From positions 34,896,878-34,960,877 of the forward strand of contig OZ024823.1 of NCBI GenBank assembly GCA_964016985.1: DNA of 64,000 nt, in the 5' to 3' direction. The notes beneath the pieces were generated by a model, which saw nothing but the letters and a program-made list of their open reading frames with translations, was not told the DNA's origin and did no database searches. The number at the start of each line of letters is the position of its first letter. The stretch's first letter is position 1. This stretch comes from Anodontia alba (Eukaryota; Mollusca; Bivalvia; Lucinida; Lucinidae). Shown one piece after another: positions 11,026 through 21,350 of this stretch. A program made the translations under genes and the position numbers.

Positions 11026-11466
11026 TAGTCGACTCCCGTTATCTCGAAATCCAAGGGATTATCCTACACACTTCGAGATATCCGTACCTCGACATATCAG
11101 ATTTACAGAATTGAGGAGAAAATAAATCGAGCAACCACATTTTACCAATGAATATGTAATTTGACTCCCGAAGCTAAAAATATATTGAAAATATTATGGA
11201 AAGAGGATACCCAGTGGGCACACAACGTTAAAATGACGTCGTATCAACGTCGATGCGACGTGATCACGTCGCATCGACGTTGATACGACGTCATTTTGAT
11301 ATTGTGTGCCTGCTGGGTAAATTGCTCCTTAGGATCAATTTCTCCTCTTTTCAACAATATTTTGTTACCTGTCGTTAGATTTTCATGTGTTAGCAAGGAC
11401 CAGACTTTCACTTCCAGATAAGCGGTTATTCGAAATTAGCGAAGTCGAGATAACGAGAGTCGACAG
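11026..11466 (-). mobile_element. Family E MITE, pogo/Tigger-like ends, interrupted copy E1
   Basis: Ends are AGTCGACTCCCGTTATCTCG and ...ATAACGAGAGTCGAC with TA next to each. It matches the copies at 17153, 29926, 32120 and 33778. A 108-bp palindrome (11210-11317) has inserted at the centre of its AGGAGAAATTGCTCC hairpin, flanked by TA on each side. Confidence 0.85.
11210..11317. mobile_element. CCCAG palindrome nested in E1
   Basis: A nearly perfect palindrome from CCCAGTGGGCACACAA to its complement TGCTGGG. Its centre is GCGACGTGATCACGTCGC. Direct TA flanks and its absence from all other E copies show it is a separate insertion. No coding capacity. Confidence 0.85.
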
Positions 11467-11845
11467 TACAAAATATAGTACCGTAATGCAGTGTTTGGGA
11501 TTACAAGAAAAATAATGATTTTGGAAAAAGGAAAATAATTTTTGTCGCTAGAGACTGGAAACAGTCTAGAGCGACGGAAAACAGATAGACAGTCTTTGAA
11601 ATTATAAGATAAAATGATGATTTTGAATTTTATTTTCGTGGAGACGTAGAATGTAGTACGGTGTTGCACAGAAATAAGTTGTCTGAATAAACTCTTATGT
11701 GGGACTATAATACACGTACCCAGCAGTGCCCAGCTGGTATATCAAAATCAAGTGGGCATTATATGAATTTGTTACTTGACTCAAGATGTTTGAGTAAATG
11801 CTGATAGATCCATGTTCGCTTACCATCCCACAAAATGGACATTGA
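11467..11845. other. Intergenic, nothing recognised
   Basis: It contains a CAGTGCCCAGCTGG stretch at about 11721 and no gene or complete repeat that I can support. Confidence 0.5.
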
Positions 11846-11903
11846 CAAACAGTGTAGACCCTGATCAGACGCTGCAGAACGCGGCGTCTGATCAGGGTCT
11901 ACC
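11846..11903. repeat. Family B hairpin
   Basis: The palindrome runs AGACCCTGATCAGACGCYGC to its complement, with CAAACAGTG on the left. The right outer arm is missing. Confidence 0.75.
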
Positions 11904-12074
11904 TAATTTGCATTTAATACAAGATTTTTTTATAAAACATTGTAATTTTAAAACTAACCAGACATCCCTTCTATTAGAAATGGACTGGTCCGAAGAATTA
12001 AGATAGAAGAGTCCACTCAGCATAAATGAGTTAAAGTAGAGTTTGGCACAGCTACCAAAAAGCTTTTTAAGAAG

Positions 12075-12348
12075 CATTACGAAAACATGTCTATGCAAAT
12101 ATGTAGAAAATTTCACTTTCAAAAACTGAAAAAATTCAGATAAAAACCTCTGATATTTTTCATATTTCTGCTCAAAACATAGATTGTGGGTACTCGTTAG
12201 AACCGCCTCGGCGGTTCTAACGAGTACCCACAATCTATGTTTTTGAGCAGAAATAAGAAAAATAATGTATACCCCTGTAAACCCCAGTTTTACTATATAA
12301 AAGTGGGGTTTAAGGGGGTCAAAATTATATAGACATATTTTCGTAATA
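12075..12348 (-). mobile_element. Family A foldback MITE, copy A3
   Basis: CATTACGAAAACATGTC start and ATATTTTCGTAAT end. The hairpin tip is shortened (CCTCGG/CGG), but the long TTTCTGCTCAAAA-based stem is intact. Confidence 0.88.
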
Positions 12349-12648
12349 AAACTTACAGACCATTGTATTCATAAACTTGATGTTTGATCTAGAGTAAATG
12401 TAGTATCTTTTGCTGGGTATGATTATACTTTTTGTCATAAACGCATTACAGCATGCTCATTTTAAAATACCGCTTACGTATATTCAAATAGACTTGCCCG
12501 AGTCCCTACACTTGTACTTGCCTTCCTTGTTATTTGAAATATCTCAATCCTTTCAACCCTTAGTATCTGAAATAGACTCTTCTGTTTCTGCATTTGGACA
12601 CATCCATTGTTTTTAAAAGGATGACAGTTGTAAATTAATACCAGAATG

Positions 12649-12713
12649 GCAAACAGTGTAGATCCAGATGAGACGGCCCATGAGCCGTCTCATCTAGGTC
12701 TACATTGTTTGCA
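12649..12713. repeat. Family B hairpin
   Basis: GCAAACAGTGTAGATCCAG...GAGACGGC pairs with GCCGTCTC...CTACATTGTTTGC; both outer arms are present. Confidence 0.8.
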
Positions 12714-13527
12714 AACAAATCTGTCTTGGTATGCAAGGCTGAAAAAGTTAAAAGCAATGTATTGTACCAATCCCTTTAGCTTTTATCTCTGAATTTAATA
12801 TCAGAAAAAGGACTTGATATTTTGTTGTTGTTGTTTTTTTTTTTTTTTTTTTTTTTTTTTTTGTTTGTTTTTATATATATTTTGATAAATATAAAAGAGG
12901 GACTCAATGAACAGACTTGGGCAGTCTAATATTAAAATTCAGCAGACAGAACTTTAAAAAGAATTTCTCAGGCCCACCGTAACTCCATCTCTTAGATCTT
13001 TCTGAAACTCTGTATCTACAAACGATACCGCCTAGAGATAAATTCTTTGGTGCCAGAAAAGAATCAGGCTTGTTTTCAAAAGCCAGTTCTTCACCACATG
13101 TTTCCCTGAAGTAAGATATTTTATAAAAGCAAATCACAACCCTAAAGATTAGATTGATACAATATTTGCGGTAATTTGGTGTAAATTAAAGAAGAAATCT
13201 ACTAAATCCCCGCTAATCATGTTGTCATAAGTTTATCATGAAAACACGTGGAAGCTATCCAGCCTACTTAATCGATTCTCGTGCCGGCAGTTTGCTTAAG
13301 TCTTATCCAAAATTATACACATGTTGATCTCGTGTGGTCTAATAAAATATGATCAATCCATATCATTAGAAAAATATTTCAGTTTTACATGTAGTAATGA
13401 GATGAGATTATCAAAACCTTCACAACCTGAACATTTTGACCTTGAACAAAGCTTTTGTCCGGAACTAAACTGCTGCACCATGCCATTGCTCTGTTCTCTG
13501 CCCTCATCGGTTGGTTCGTTTGGAATT
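12714..13527. other. Intergenic; poly-T at 12833-12862
   Basis: A TTG/T-rich tract of about 40 bases is the only structure I recognise. No gene is supported. Confidence 0.5.
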
Positions 13528-14122
13528 TAACGGCCTATCAACGCTATTAAGGTCATGTCTAGCCCATCATGAAAACATACCTATATAATTTTGACCCCTT
13601 TAAACCCCACTTTTATACACTTTTTTAACTGGGATTCACAGGGGCACACACACATTACTTTTCTAATTTCTGCTCAAAAACATAGATTGTGGGTACTCGT
13701 TAGAACCGCCTCGTCGAGGCGGTTCTAACGAGTACCCACAATCTATGTTTTGAGCAGACATATGAAAAATAAAAGAATTTTTATCTGATTTTTTTTTCAT
13801 TTTTTTTTTTTTTTTTTTTTTTTTTTGTGGTAAAATTTTCGGTATATTTGAATAGGCGTGTTTTCGTAATGCGGCCAGTTTATCTAATCACACTTTTCTT
13901 GAACAGACTCATTCCTTTAAGTGATTAGCCAGTACTTATGCACATTCTTTTGCCAGAAACTGACAACTACCCTTCTTGATTAAGTGAAAAGGAGAGAATG
14001 ACCGTAGACAATATTTCATGATCAATCTCCATGATAGAATGTTGCCGGACCTGGCAGGGATTGAACCTAATCCATAATCACCAGTCGGACGCGCGCATCC
14101 GGTTGAGTCACCAAGGCCGGCA
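13528..14122 (-). mobile_element. tRNA-derived SINE interrupted by family A copy A4
   Basis: Same SINE as 122-432 on the same strand. The tail part is 13528-13564 (ACGGCC...GGTCATGTCTAGCC), and the body and tRNA head are 13872-14122, ending at the A-box region near 14101. The 307 bases between are a complete family A element, so the SINE is older than A4. Confidence 0.82.
13565..13871 (+). mobile_element. Family A foldback MITE, copy A4 (inside a SINE)
   Basis: CATCATGAAAACATACC to ...GTTTTCGTAATG, with the intact TTAGAACCGCCTCG hairpin. A T-run expansion (about 13795-13826) lengthens the right arm. Compared with uninterrupted SINE copies, one base (C) is duplicated at the junctions. Confidence 0.88.
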
Positions 14123-14232
14123 TAAGTCAGCACAAGAGAACTTTGAAAGCAGTGTTATTTCGACAATTGCCACAATACGTAAACACACCCATGTAAATAT
14201 ATACTTTAAATATGTTGTATAATATGAATACT

Positions 14233-14397
<165 letters not shown>

Positions 14398-14460
14398 GAA
14401 ATAAGAAAATATTTACCTTTATACCCTACTTATCTAGAGTTATGTAGCCATGGTGTTTAT

Positions 14461-14516
14461 AGCAACCAACCAACGAGTTGTTGCCGCGAAGCGGCAACAA
14501 CGAGAGTTGGTTGCTT
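14461..14516. repeat. Stand-alone hairpin, GAA loop
   Basis: AGCAACCAACC...GTTGTTGCCGC pairs with GCGGCAACAAC...GTTGGTTGCT around the loop GAA, a stem of roughly 25 bp. I see no second copy here and no terminal repeats beyond the stem. Confidence 0.6.
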
Positions 14517-14604
14517 TATGGTAGTATTCTGTTCTATTCAAAAATTGCTATACTAAGGCTGATTTTTTTGTGTAACCGGAAATTGTGAATATGAACCTTT
14601 AAAT

Positions 14605-14616
14605 ACGTCACTTCCG
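14605..14616 (-). promoter_or_regulatory. Candidate ETS/CRE-type promoter motif
   Basis: Minus-strand CGGAAGTGACGT joins an ETS site to a CRE half site, a pairing common in animal promoters. A second ETS-like CCGGATGT (minus) lies near 14807-14816. A donor-like AAG|GTAAGA follows at 14725. A chance match is possible; no transcript evidence is available. Confidence 0.3.
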
Positions 14617-14639
14617 TTTTCAGCGTTTGTTTACAATCA

Positions 14640-14725
14640 CCCGATGACAGCAACTGTTAAACCTAACAGATATCACGTTTCCATGCTAAAAACAAATAAA
14701 AATCAGGCATACCCGAGATTTTAAG
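14640..14725 (+). other. Candidate 5' non-coding exon
   Basis: The sequence downstream of the ETS/CRE motif ends at a good donor, AAG|GTAAGAATAA (cut after 14725). The ATG at about 14644 opens only a short frame ending in TAA just before the donor, so this would be a 5' leader. It could belong to the exon candidates at 17607 and 18659. Confidence 0.2.
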
Positions 14726-15057
14726 GTAAGAATAAAACACACAATAGTTTTGTCAGTATTTTCGGTGGTATTCCAGAAGAACGTATACCTTGCGCGCGCG
14801 CAACGTGACATCCGGTTGAAACGAAAGTAGAAAAAGCTCCACTGATATCTGAGCATTATCGCATATCTAGAGTGAAAATAAAAGACTTTCCAAACAGTTT
14901 TTAACGGTAATTTGAGGGAATTTGAGTTTTACGACCCTTTCAAGAATATTTCACTTAAATCGAGCTGATCGTTCATCAAAAGTGGGCGAAAACCGGAGAA
15001 CCTGCAGAAAAAAAAAACAGCTGACCATCCATAATCATATTCGTGTGGCTTTCCCAC

Positions 15058-15148
15058 ATATGACCCAAGGGAGGCTCGAACCGCAGCAGTGAGAAACCTA
15101 ATGGATTAAGAGTCAGTCCTCTTATCCACTAGGCTACGGGGGCCCGCC
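15058..15148 (-). mobile_element. Second type of tRNA-like SINE head
   Basis: On the minus strand, TAGCCTAGTGGA (A box) and GGTTCGAGCC (B box) lie about 60 bases apart, with a Lys-like GACTCTTAATCC anticodon region. The stems do not form a proper tRNA. It ends against unrelated sequence. Confidence 0.65.
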
Positions 15149-15234
15149 TGGGGGAGGGTGGTTGGATGGCATTCCAGCTGTCAGATTCAACATTATCTCA
15201 GTAGACCTTGATCTTATTCAATCCAAGTACTTTT

Positions 15235-15372
15235 TCTGGCAAAAGAATGTACACAATACTAGTTAACCGCTTAGAGGACTAAGCCTGCCCAGTAAACGTG
15301 TGGTTAGGTAAACTGACCACGCTCGACATGACCCCATTGGGTTGACTGGGCCGTAAAACCTTAACGCACAAA
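15235..15372 (+). mobile_element. 5'-truncated SINE with 12-bp target duplication
   Basis: The 3' part of the SINE of 122-432, in plus orientation, from CTGGCAAAAGAATGTAC to the ACGCACAAA tail. CCAAGTACTTTT flanks it at 15223-15234 and 15373-15384. The head is absent, as expected for 5' truncation during target-primed reverse transcription. Confidence 0.88.
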
Positions 15373-15825
15373 CCAAGTACTTTTAACTAACACACAGATT
15401 TATTTTTTTTTTTAAACAATCGTCACTTAACATGACTTTCCACAATAATGTTTCAGGCCATACTTATAAATATGTTGATACTCTAGCATAAACTCCAGAC
15501 CTTCCATACCCTACATCATTGACTAATTCACTGAATGATACTCCAAATATTTAGCATTTTGTGACAAATTTTGATTTTTATGCATAAAATTGTAAGTGAA
15601 AACGGATTTTCTTCAAAATCAGCTGTAATGTTAGTCATTTCTTATTAATTTTAATGTGGCATAAATTTAAGAAAGATTTGTTTTCATACTATTCTAAGAA
15701 GGTGAACAGAATTATGAGAACATGTCATACATGTAGGTCTGGGTTTACTCTGTCACTGACCAATATTCCGGTATACTCTCCATGTGACAGACCACTATAC
15801 TCAAGGTTACTGACTGATACGCCAG

Positions 15826-16180
15826 CAGGGATCAATTTTTAGCACTTGCTAACTTGCTAAATGCTGGTTAATTTGATCAAAAAGCAAGCTGCAATTTCCA
15901 TCACTTGCTAACTCCAGCAAGTTGGAAAAATTTTCTTTAATTGGCTGAACCTGAGGCATTGTTGCAGAAGTTTTGCAGTTTCTTTTCCAAAGGCAATAAC
16001 AATATTTTTCTTACTTTTCCCGTAAAGCAGGTTTTGACATTACATGCAAACTGTCTAAACCTGTTTTCTGGGAAAATAAGAAAAATATTTTAAAATGTCT
16101 GCTGTGATTTTACCCAGAGTGCTAAGATTTAAAGCCACATTTAACAGTATTTACAAGTGTGAAAAAGCAAGTTGGGACAA
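15826..16180. mobile_element. Family J hAT-like MITE (copy 2, right end lost)
   Basis: CAGGGATCAATTTTTAGC start, then the same CACTTGCTAA, CTTTAATTGGC and CCTGTTTTCTGGG blocks as 2885-3284. The copy stops before the right terminus. Confidence 0.7.
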
Positions 16181-16302
16181 AGAAATACCATTTGATTTCT
16201 GTTTCTGTTACATTACAGTATTTACCCATAGTATTCAGACACCTCAACTCCTTACCATACTTAACTCAAATTTGAACAAGTACAACTTACTACCCAATGT
16301 TG

Positions 16303-16710
16303 TATGGGTGTAACGATACAGTCAGCTCACGATATGATATGTATCGCGATACTTGCCTAACGATTCGATACATATCACGATACTACTTTCATGCATAAGT
16401 CAGAGGTTGAAAGTTTTGATACTCATGGAAAACAGGTTCAAAACCATCTCAGAGGTTCATTATTGTGTAAAAATGCCTGTGTAAGATGACCCATTTTGTC
16501 ATATAAGTGATCAGTGTATTTCAGTAACAGTTTAGATCTTTGTATGTTATAAAAATGGTCTTGAAATATGTTAAAGCTATTATTTTCTTTGGAAATTGTA
16601 CTTTTGGGCGTATCGTCAGGTATTGCGATACTAGCCCCACGACACAATACTCGTATTGTGAGAAAAAGTATTGTGATACGATACAATTTTAATGAATTGT
16701 TACGCCTCTA
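16303..16710. mobile_element. hAT-type MITE with exact 8-bp target duplication
   Basis: Termini are TATGGGTGTAACGATAC and the complement TTGTTACGCCTCTA; the subterminal regions are rich in TATCGCGATAC-type motifs. CAATGTTG lies immediately outside both ends (16295-16302 and 16711-16718). GGTGTAACGATAC termini with 8-bp duplications are typical of hAT elements. There is no transposase inside, so it is non-autonomous. Confidence 0.9.
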
Positions 16711-16741
16711 CAATGTTGTATCTAATAATAGCTGAATGAGT

Positions 16742-16802
16742 GGCAAACAGTGTATAGTATACCCTGATGAGACACCACATTTTCATCTGGGTCTACACAG
16801 CT
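16742..16802. repeat. Family B hairpin, diverged
   Basis: GCAAACAGTGTATAG...CCTGATGAGAC...CATCTGGGTCTACACAG: imperfect arms, same outline as the other B copies. Confidence 0.65.
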
Positions 16803-17152
16803 CAGGCCTGTCAGGGCAAGGTAAAGTGCAGTAAAGTATAACATATGGTAAGAGTCATGCTGAGACGACAGGTAAAATTATGAATAAATCTTCAGTGATT
16901 ACTAATCGATTATTGATCACAATGGCAGGACTGATTATTATGTTAATCATCTTTTCAACTCTGATTAGCCAGCCCTGTGCACAACACATAAATTATAACA
17001 AAATATGTGCAAAGCATTCCAGAATAGGTGCACAGCACATACTAGAATATATTGCTCAACACATACCAAAGTATGTGCATAGTACATAACTTATGCAAAT
17101 AGTACCATATGTGAAAGGTCAGTATAGGTCTGCCGGCATTAGCATTGCAGTA

Positions 17153-17469
17153 CAGTTGATCGTTATCTGGACCTTGCTTATCTTGAATAACCGCTTATCT
17201 CGAAGTGAAAATCTTGTCCCTGGCTAAACATGAAAATCTTACAACAGGTTAAAAAATATTGTTGAAAAGAGGAGAAATTGGTCCACAATTTCCACAATAT
17301 TTTCAATATATCTCTAAACTAAAACTAATCTCCAGTTACATATAAATTTGCTAAATGTGGTTGTTGGAATTATGTTTTCCTCACTTCTGCAAGTCTGATA
17401 TGTCGAGCTACGGATATCTCAAAGTATTTCAAAGAGTCCCTTGGAATTCGAGATAACAAGAGTCAACTG
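17153..17469 (+). mobile_element. Family E MITE, copy E2
   Basis: CAGTTGATCGTTATCTGG start and ...AGAGTCAACTG end with TA on both sides. Internal CAACAGGTTAAAAAATATTG and AGAGGAGAAATTG match the other E copies. Part of the central hairpin is deleted. Confidence 0.85.
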
Positions 17470-17606
17470 TACATATAATTAACAACACAGTTTAAGTATC
17501 TTAATATGTTAAGCAAAATTTAGCTTCAAGCCACCATGTTTATTATGTTAAAAGGATTCAACTGACATAAGGTGACATTTAATTTATGTGTGGTGATATT
17601 TTTCAG

Positions 17607-17728
17607 AAATTCTATTCGGCCTACAGCGAGCCACTGAAGACCTTCAAGACACTGGAACTGAAAGGGGATATGCCAGAAAAGACCATCACATAGATCATTG
17701 ATGACATGCTCAGTTTTGTTCTGGAATG
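17607..17728 (+). pseudogene. Exon-like block of an unrecognised gene, in-frame stop
   Basis: The block is flanked by a pyrimidine-rich acceptor ending TTTTTCAG (17606) and a donor G|GTAAGC (17729). Frame 1 reads K-F-Y-S-A-Y-S-E-P-L-K-T-F-K and L-E-L-K-G-D-M-P-E-K-T-I-T, then TAG (17691-17693; CAG would give Gln), then I-I-D-D-M-L-S-F-V-L-E. The protein-like composition and the splice sites make it the best host-exon candidate here. The stop suggests a pseudogene, an allele or an error. I do not recognise the protein. The frame continues in phase into 18659. Confidence 0.4.
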
Positions 17729-17811
17729 GTAAGCAGAAATATCTTATATGTAAATCCCTTTTCACTTTATGATTTTATAAAATGAACCATGCATCACATT
17801 TTAGACCCCGC

Positions 17812-18400
17812 CACACGATAATGGCGGGATTTTATGGTTTCACGTTGGACATCAGTGTGTCTGTCTGCGCACCCACAAATGGGTAGTTAGATGGCTAAGA
17901 ATTATGGACAATTGCAATGTATTTCAATGGAATTTATTCCGTCGGCCACATAAAATCAGTCTTTCATGTGGCTTTTTTACTGTTAGGTGGCCATGTTTTA
18001 GCCACATAAGTATGCTAAAATAGTGATGGTAGCCACATAACTATCCATTTATTAGAACATCCATCTGTCACACGTCCGTCCGTCCATCCATATTTAGTGT
18101 CCAGATGATTTCTTGAGTAAACATCAGTGGATTTTCACAAAACTTGGTATGTGTATTGATATTGTAGAGCTCTGGTTTGGGATTGCTAATGCACAAATTT
18201 CATCAAACTTTGACAGAGTTATCTGCCCGAGACACGCCCATATTTTTGTTTCCTGACAATAACATGTAAATGTCAAGGGATTTAACAAACTTGGTTGATG
18301 TATTGATATTAAGGAGCCCTGGTTTGGGATTGCTAATGGGCAAATTTTGTCAGTGTTTGACAGTTATCTGCCCGCAGCACGATTATGGTGGGGTATTATA
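17812..18400. mobile_element. CCCGCCAC-ended repeat with CCGT run and tandem units
   Basis: The left end ACCCCGCCACACGATAATGG and the right end CACGATTATGGTGGGGT are inverted versions of each other. Inside are a short CGTCCGTCC run (about 18076) and two units of about 150 bp, each with ATTGATATT...CCTGGTTTGGGATTGCTAATG. Same architecture as 9548-10560 and 20139-21350. Confidence 0.7.
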
Positions 18401-18440
18401 GTTTAACTTTATGCATATAATAGTGAAAAACCTGAAGCTT

Positions 18441-18610
18441 TGCTGTTTTATCCCTATAGGTGAATGGATACATCCAAAAGACATCACCCTGCCATTGAAG
18501 CTCCTCCCCTTTCAATGGGGGATTTCTCTTAAAGGAAAGAAATTGCTTTTACCCACTGGAGCAATTTTTTTTCCTTTAATAGTACACCCCTTCTTTGAAA
18601 GGTCTCACCC
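18441..18610. mobile_element. Family D MITE, diverged copy D3
   Basis: GGGGGATTTCTCTTAAAGGAAAGAAATTGC pairs with GCAATTTTTTTTCCTTTAAT around ACCCACTGGA; the outer arms are largely lost. Confidence 0.6.
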
Positions 18611-18658
18611 TATATGAACAACAGACTAATAAGAAAAACATATCCTTTTTAATTGCAG

Positions 18659-18728
18659 GTTTTCCATCTTCAAAGTGGAGCCCCAGAGGTGTTTTTTCTG
18701 CTTTCCAGTACCAGCTGTTAGTCAGTGA
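18659..18728 (+). pseudogene. Possible terminal exon continuing 17607-17728
   Basis: An acceptor (CTTTTTAATTGCAG) ends at 18658. Joined in phase 2 to the block ending at 17728, the frame reads W-F-S-I-F-K-V-E-P-Q-R-C-F-F-C-F-P-V-P-A and stops at TGA 18726-18728. A second acceptor-like TTTTTTCTGCTTTCCAG lies inside, at about 18701-18717, so the boundary is uncertain. No family recognised. Confidence 0.3.
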
Positions 18729-18948
18729 TAAAACCAGCCTCTCTAGATATGGGAATTGGATTTGTGCACTCTGCACCAACATCTAAAAGACATTTTACAT
18801 GCGGACCAGGATGAGTTAATCCAACAGCAGTATAATTATTACTGTATTGATAAAATGAACAGAATTACAAATAATGAGCAGAACTGTCTTTGTGCATGTT
18901 AATGAACTTGGCTACTACTGGACCGGACTGATGAGTTCAATCCAAATA

Positions 18949-19408
18949 CAGGGTGCCCACTGGTCAGGGAAATCTTACTTTTTCTTTCAAGGTCAGGGAG
19001 AAGTCAGGGAATTTTGCGAAATGATCAGGGAAGTTTTAAATACTAAGAAAGTCAGGGAAATTCCTAATTTTGGCCCAAACTTGTTAGGCTGTGGCAGGTA
19101 TTTTATCCATTTTGAGTGACTGAAAGTCTTGTTGTTTTTTTTTTCGCTCACTCCGCATTGCTACAAATTAATGCTCATTCTAGAAAATGAATGCCCAAAA
19201 TTTTGACAATATTTTATTTATTTTTTTTACTGAACAATTAGGGTGGTATATTTATATGTGTTAAATAGAATGAATAATTTATTTTCTGCAAGATGAGAAA
19301 AAGCCCATTAAATTTTCAGCATTTTGGTCAGGGAAAAATAGAATTGGGTCAGGGAAAAGTCAGTGAAATGTCGGGGAATTTTGATTCTGACTGAGGGTGG
19401 CCACTCTG
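18949..19408. mobile_element. Family L hAT-like MITE rich in GTCAGGGAA
   Basis: The left end CAGGGTGCCCACTGG and the right end GGGTGGCCACTCTG are inverted relatives. GGTCAGGGAAA motifs recur near both ends. These termini resemble hAT elements of many animals. No clear 8-bp duplication survives. Confidence 0.65.
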
Positions 19409-20104
19409 AAAGAGCTCAATAAGCCATTGGCTTAACTGTGATGCAGGGTTTCAACATATTAATGGACCTACTTTAAAGACATTGTAGATGAACTACCATT
19501 GTAAAAACTATATTCACTGAAGTGAGACTGCTAACTTATGACATTCTTTTGTCAAATGAAAGAACTGTTTATATGAAATCTTTTCATTGCAGAAAGTGTC
19601 ATTGTTACATGTAATAACTAGGTCTTGAAATTTGCACTTGTCAGCTCATATTTATGAGTAGATGTTCTTTAAGGGCAAGTGAAAAAAAAATCAAACGGCT
19701 TGCCCAACAGGACAGGTATGTTTTTTCGCAGTAAGGGTAAATAGTGAAAAATTTGGATTACCTAGCATAATTACAAAGTTCTAAAAGTCACTCCAAAATG
19801 TCACAAAAAGATGTCAAAATCTGCTGACAAGTTAAAATTTCAATTCTGGAAGGTGTCTGTTAGAGTTTACTGTTCCACAGCAAAACAGCAACAGTAAACC
19901 CCGCTTCAATATGTGAACTAAATTCCATGACTTTATGGACAGGTTTGTGTTTAGTACCAAATATAAGACTAAGGATGAGTACAGCTTAAGGGCAAGTAAC
20001 AATTTGAGGCCACTTGCCCTACAGGAGGAGTTAGTTCAAGAAAAAATTTTGAGCCCTGAATAATATAACACGAGATAGTCCAGTGATGAAACTTTGTAGA
20101 ACTG

Positions 20105-20138
<34 letters not shown>
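19409..20138. other. Intergenic, AT-rich; poly-T at 20110-20138
   Basis: No gene recognised. The stretch could be 3' untranslated sequence of the 17607/18659 candidate, but nothing shows this directly. Confidence 0.4.
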
Positions 20139-20140
<2 letters not shown>

Positions 20141-21350
20141 CTCACCTGGACTGAAGGCTCATGGGGAGCTTATAGGGTGGTAGTCAATTCTTCATCCATC
20201 AGTCATCTGTCAGCACCTTTAATCAGTTATATCTGCAGTCTGCAGGCCGATCTAAATCATTTCTCATCTATAGCATGCCTTTGGTGGAGCTTCACTTTTC
20301 ATGGTAACCCAATGAAAACCTTGGATGCTATAGCAACCAAAAAGTCCCATACACATATTGTGGTGAAAATGTTGTCCAAGCAGCATGCAGCAGTGACTTT
20401 GTTTTATGATCAGATCTATATCAAACTTGCTATTAATGAAGCTGGACATAAATCTTGCACAAGTTTTCAACCAGATCAGACTACTTGCATGAGTTACCTG
20501 CTTTTTCAGACTCCCAGAGATGTAATATGGCAAAAATATAGTTTGGCTGATAGAGACTTCATTAAACTACACGTATCTCAAAAACTATTGAAGCTAGAGC
20601 TTTGAAACTTGATGAATAGACTGGTAGTGATGAGTAGACGATCTGATTAACTTTTGAAATAATTTTAAAAAATTACTTCATGAGTTATGGTCCTTTGTAA
20701 TTTTGGACATTTTTACCTTGTCAGCAGAATATTTAAAAAATTGTTGGAGCTAGAGCATTGAAACTTATTAAATTGATTGATAATGATGAGTAGATAACCT
20801 GATTCTTTTGAATAAATTCTAAAAATATTTCATGAGTAATGGCCCTTTGTAACTTTGGGCATTTTTTCCTTGCCAGCAAAATATCTCTCAAACTTTTTCC
20901 CTTGCCAGCAAAAGATCTCAAAAACTATTGAAGCTAGCGCCTCATAACTTGATGAATAGATTCGTAGTGATTAGAAGTTGACCTAATTAACTTTTAAAAA
21001 CGTGTAAGGAATTATGACCCTGTGTAGATTGGGCCATTTTCACCTTGTATTACACTGTATCTTTAGAGGCAAGCATATGGTTGGGGGCATAGTGTCTTTT
21101 TTTAAACACAATTTCTAGTTATCAAATTGTTCATCAGATGGGCAGGTAATGAGGACGGTCATAAAACCTTGGATGAGTTTGAGTTTGTCTAGTGGATTTG
21201 CACCAAGATTGTTCAATTTATAAGCCTGGGGGTTGTTTGTTTAGAACCGTCATGTGTCTTTTTAAAATAAAATTTATAGAAAAATCTTGAACAGTCTAGT
21301 TTTGTGAAACTTCGAAATTAAGTATGTAAATCTGTTAAGCTCAGGTGAAC
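20139..21350. mobile_element. AGCTCACCTG-ended molluscan-type repeat with tandem units
   Basis: It starts TTAGCTCACCTGGAC and ends with the inverse TTAAGCTCAGGTGAAC. The interior holds about three units of roughly 155 bp with TTGAAGCTAGAGC, ACTTGATGAATAGA and CATGAGTTATGGTCCTTTG (20580-21055). The 142-codon frame at 20177-20605 lies wholly in this repeat and has no domain, so it is not called a gene. Confidence 0.72.

Noticed and set aside
20177..20605. 142-codon frame
   Set aside because: Lies inside the AGCTCACCTG-ended repeat and has no domain; the antisense strand is also open.
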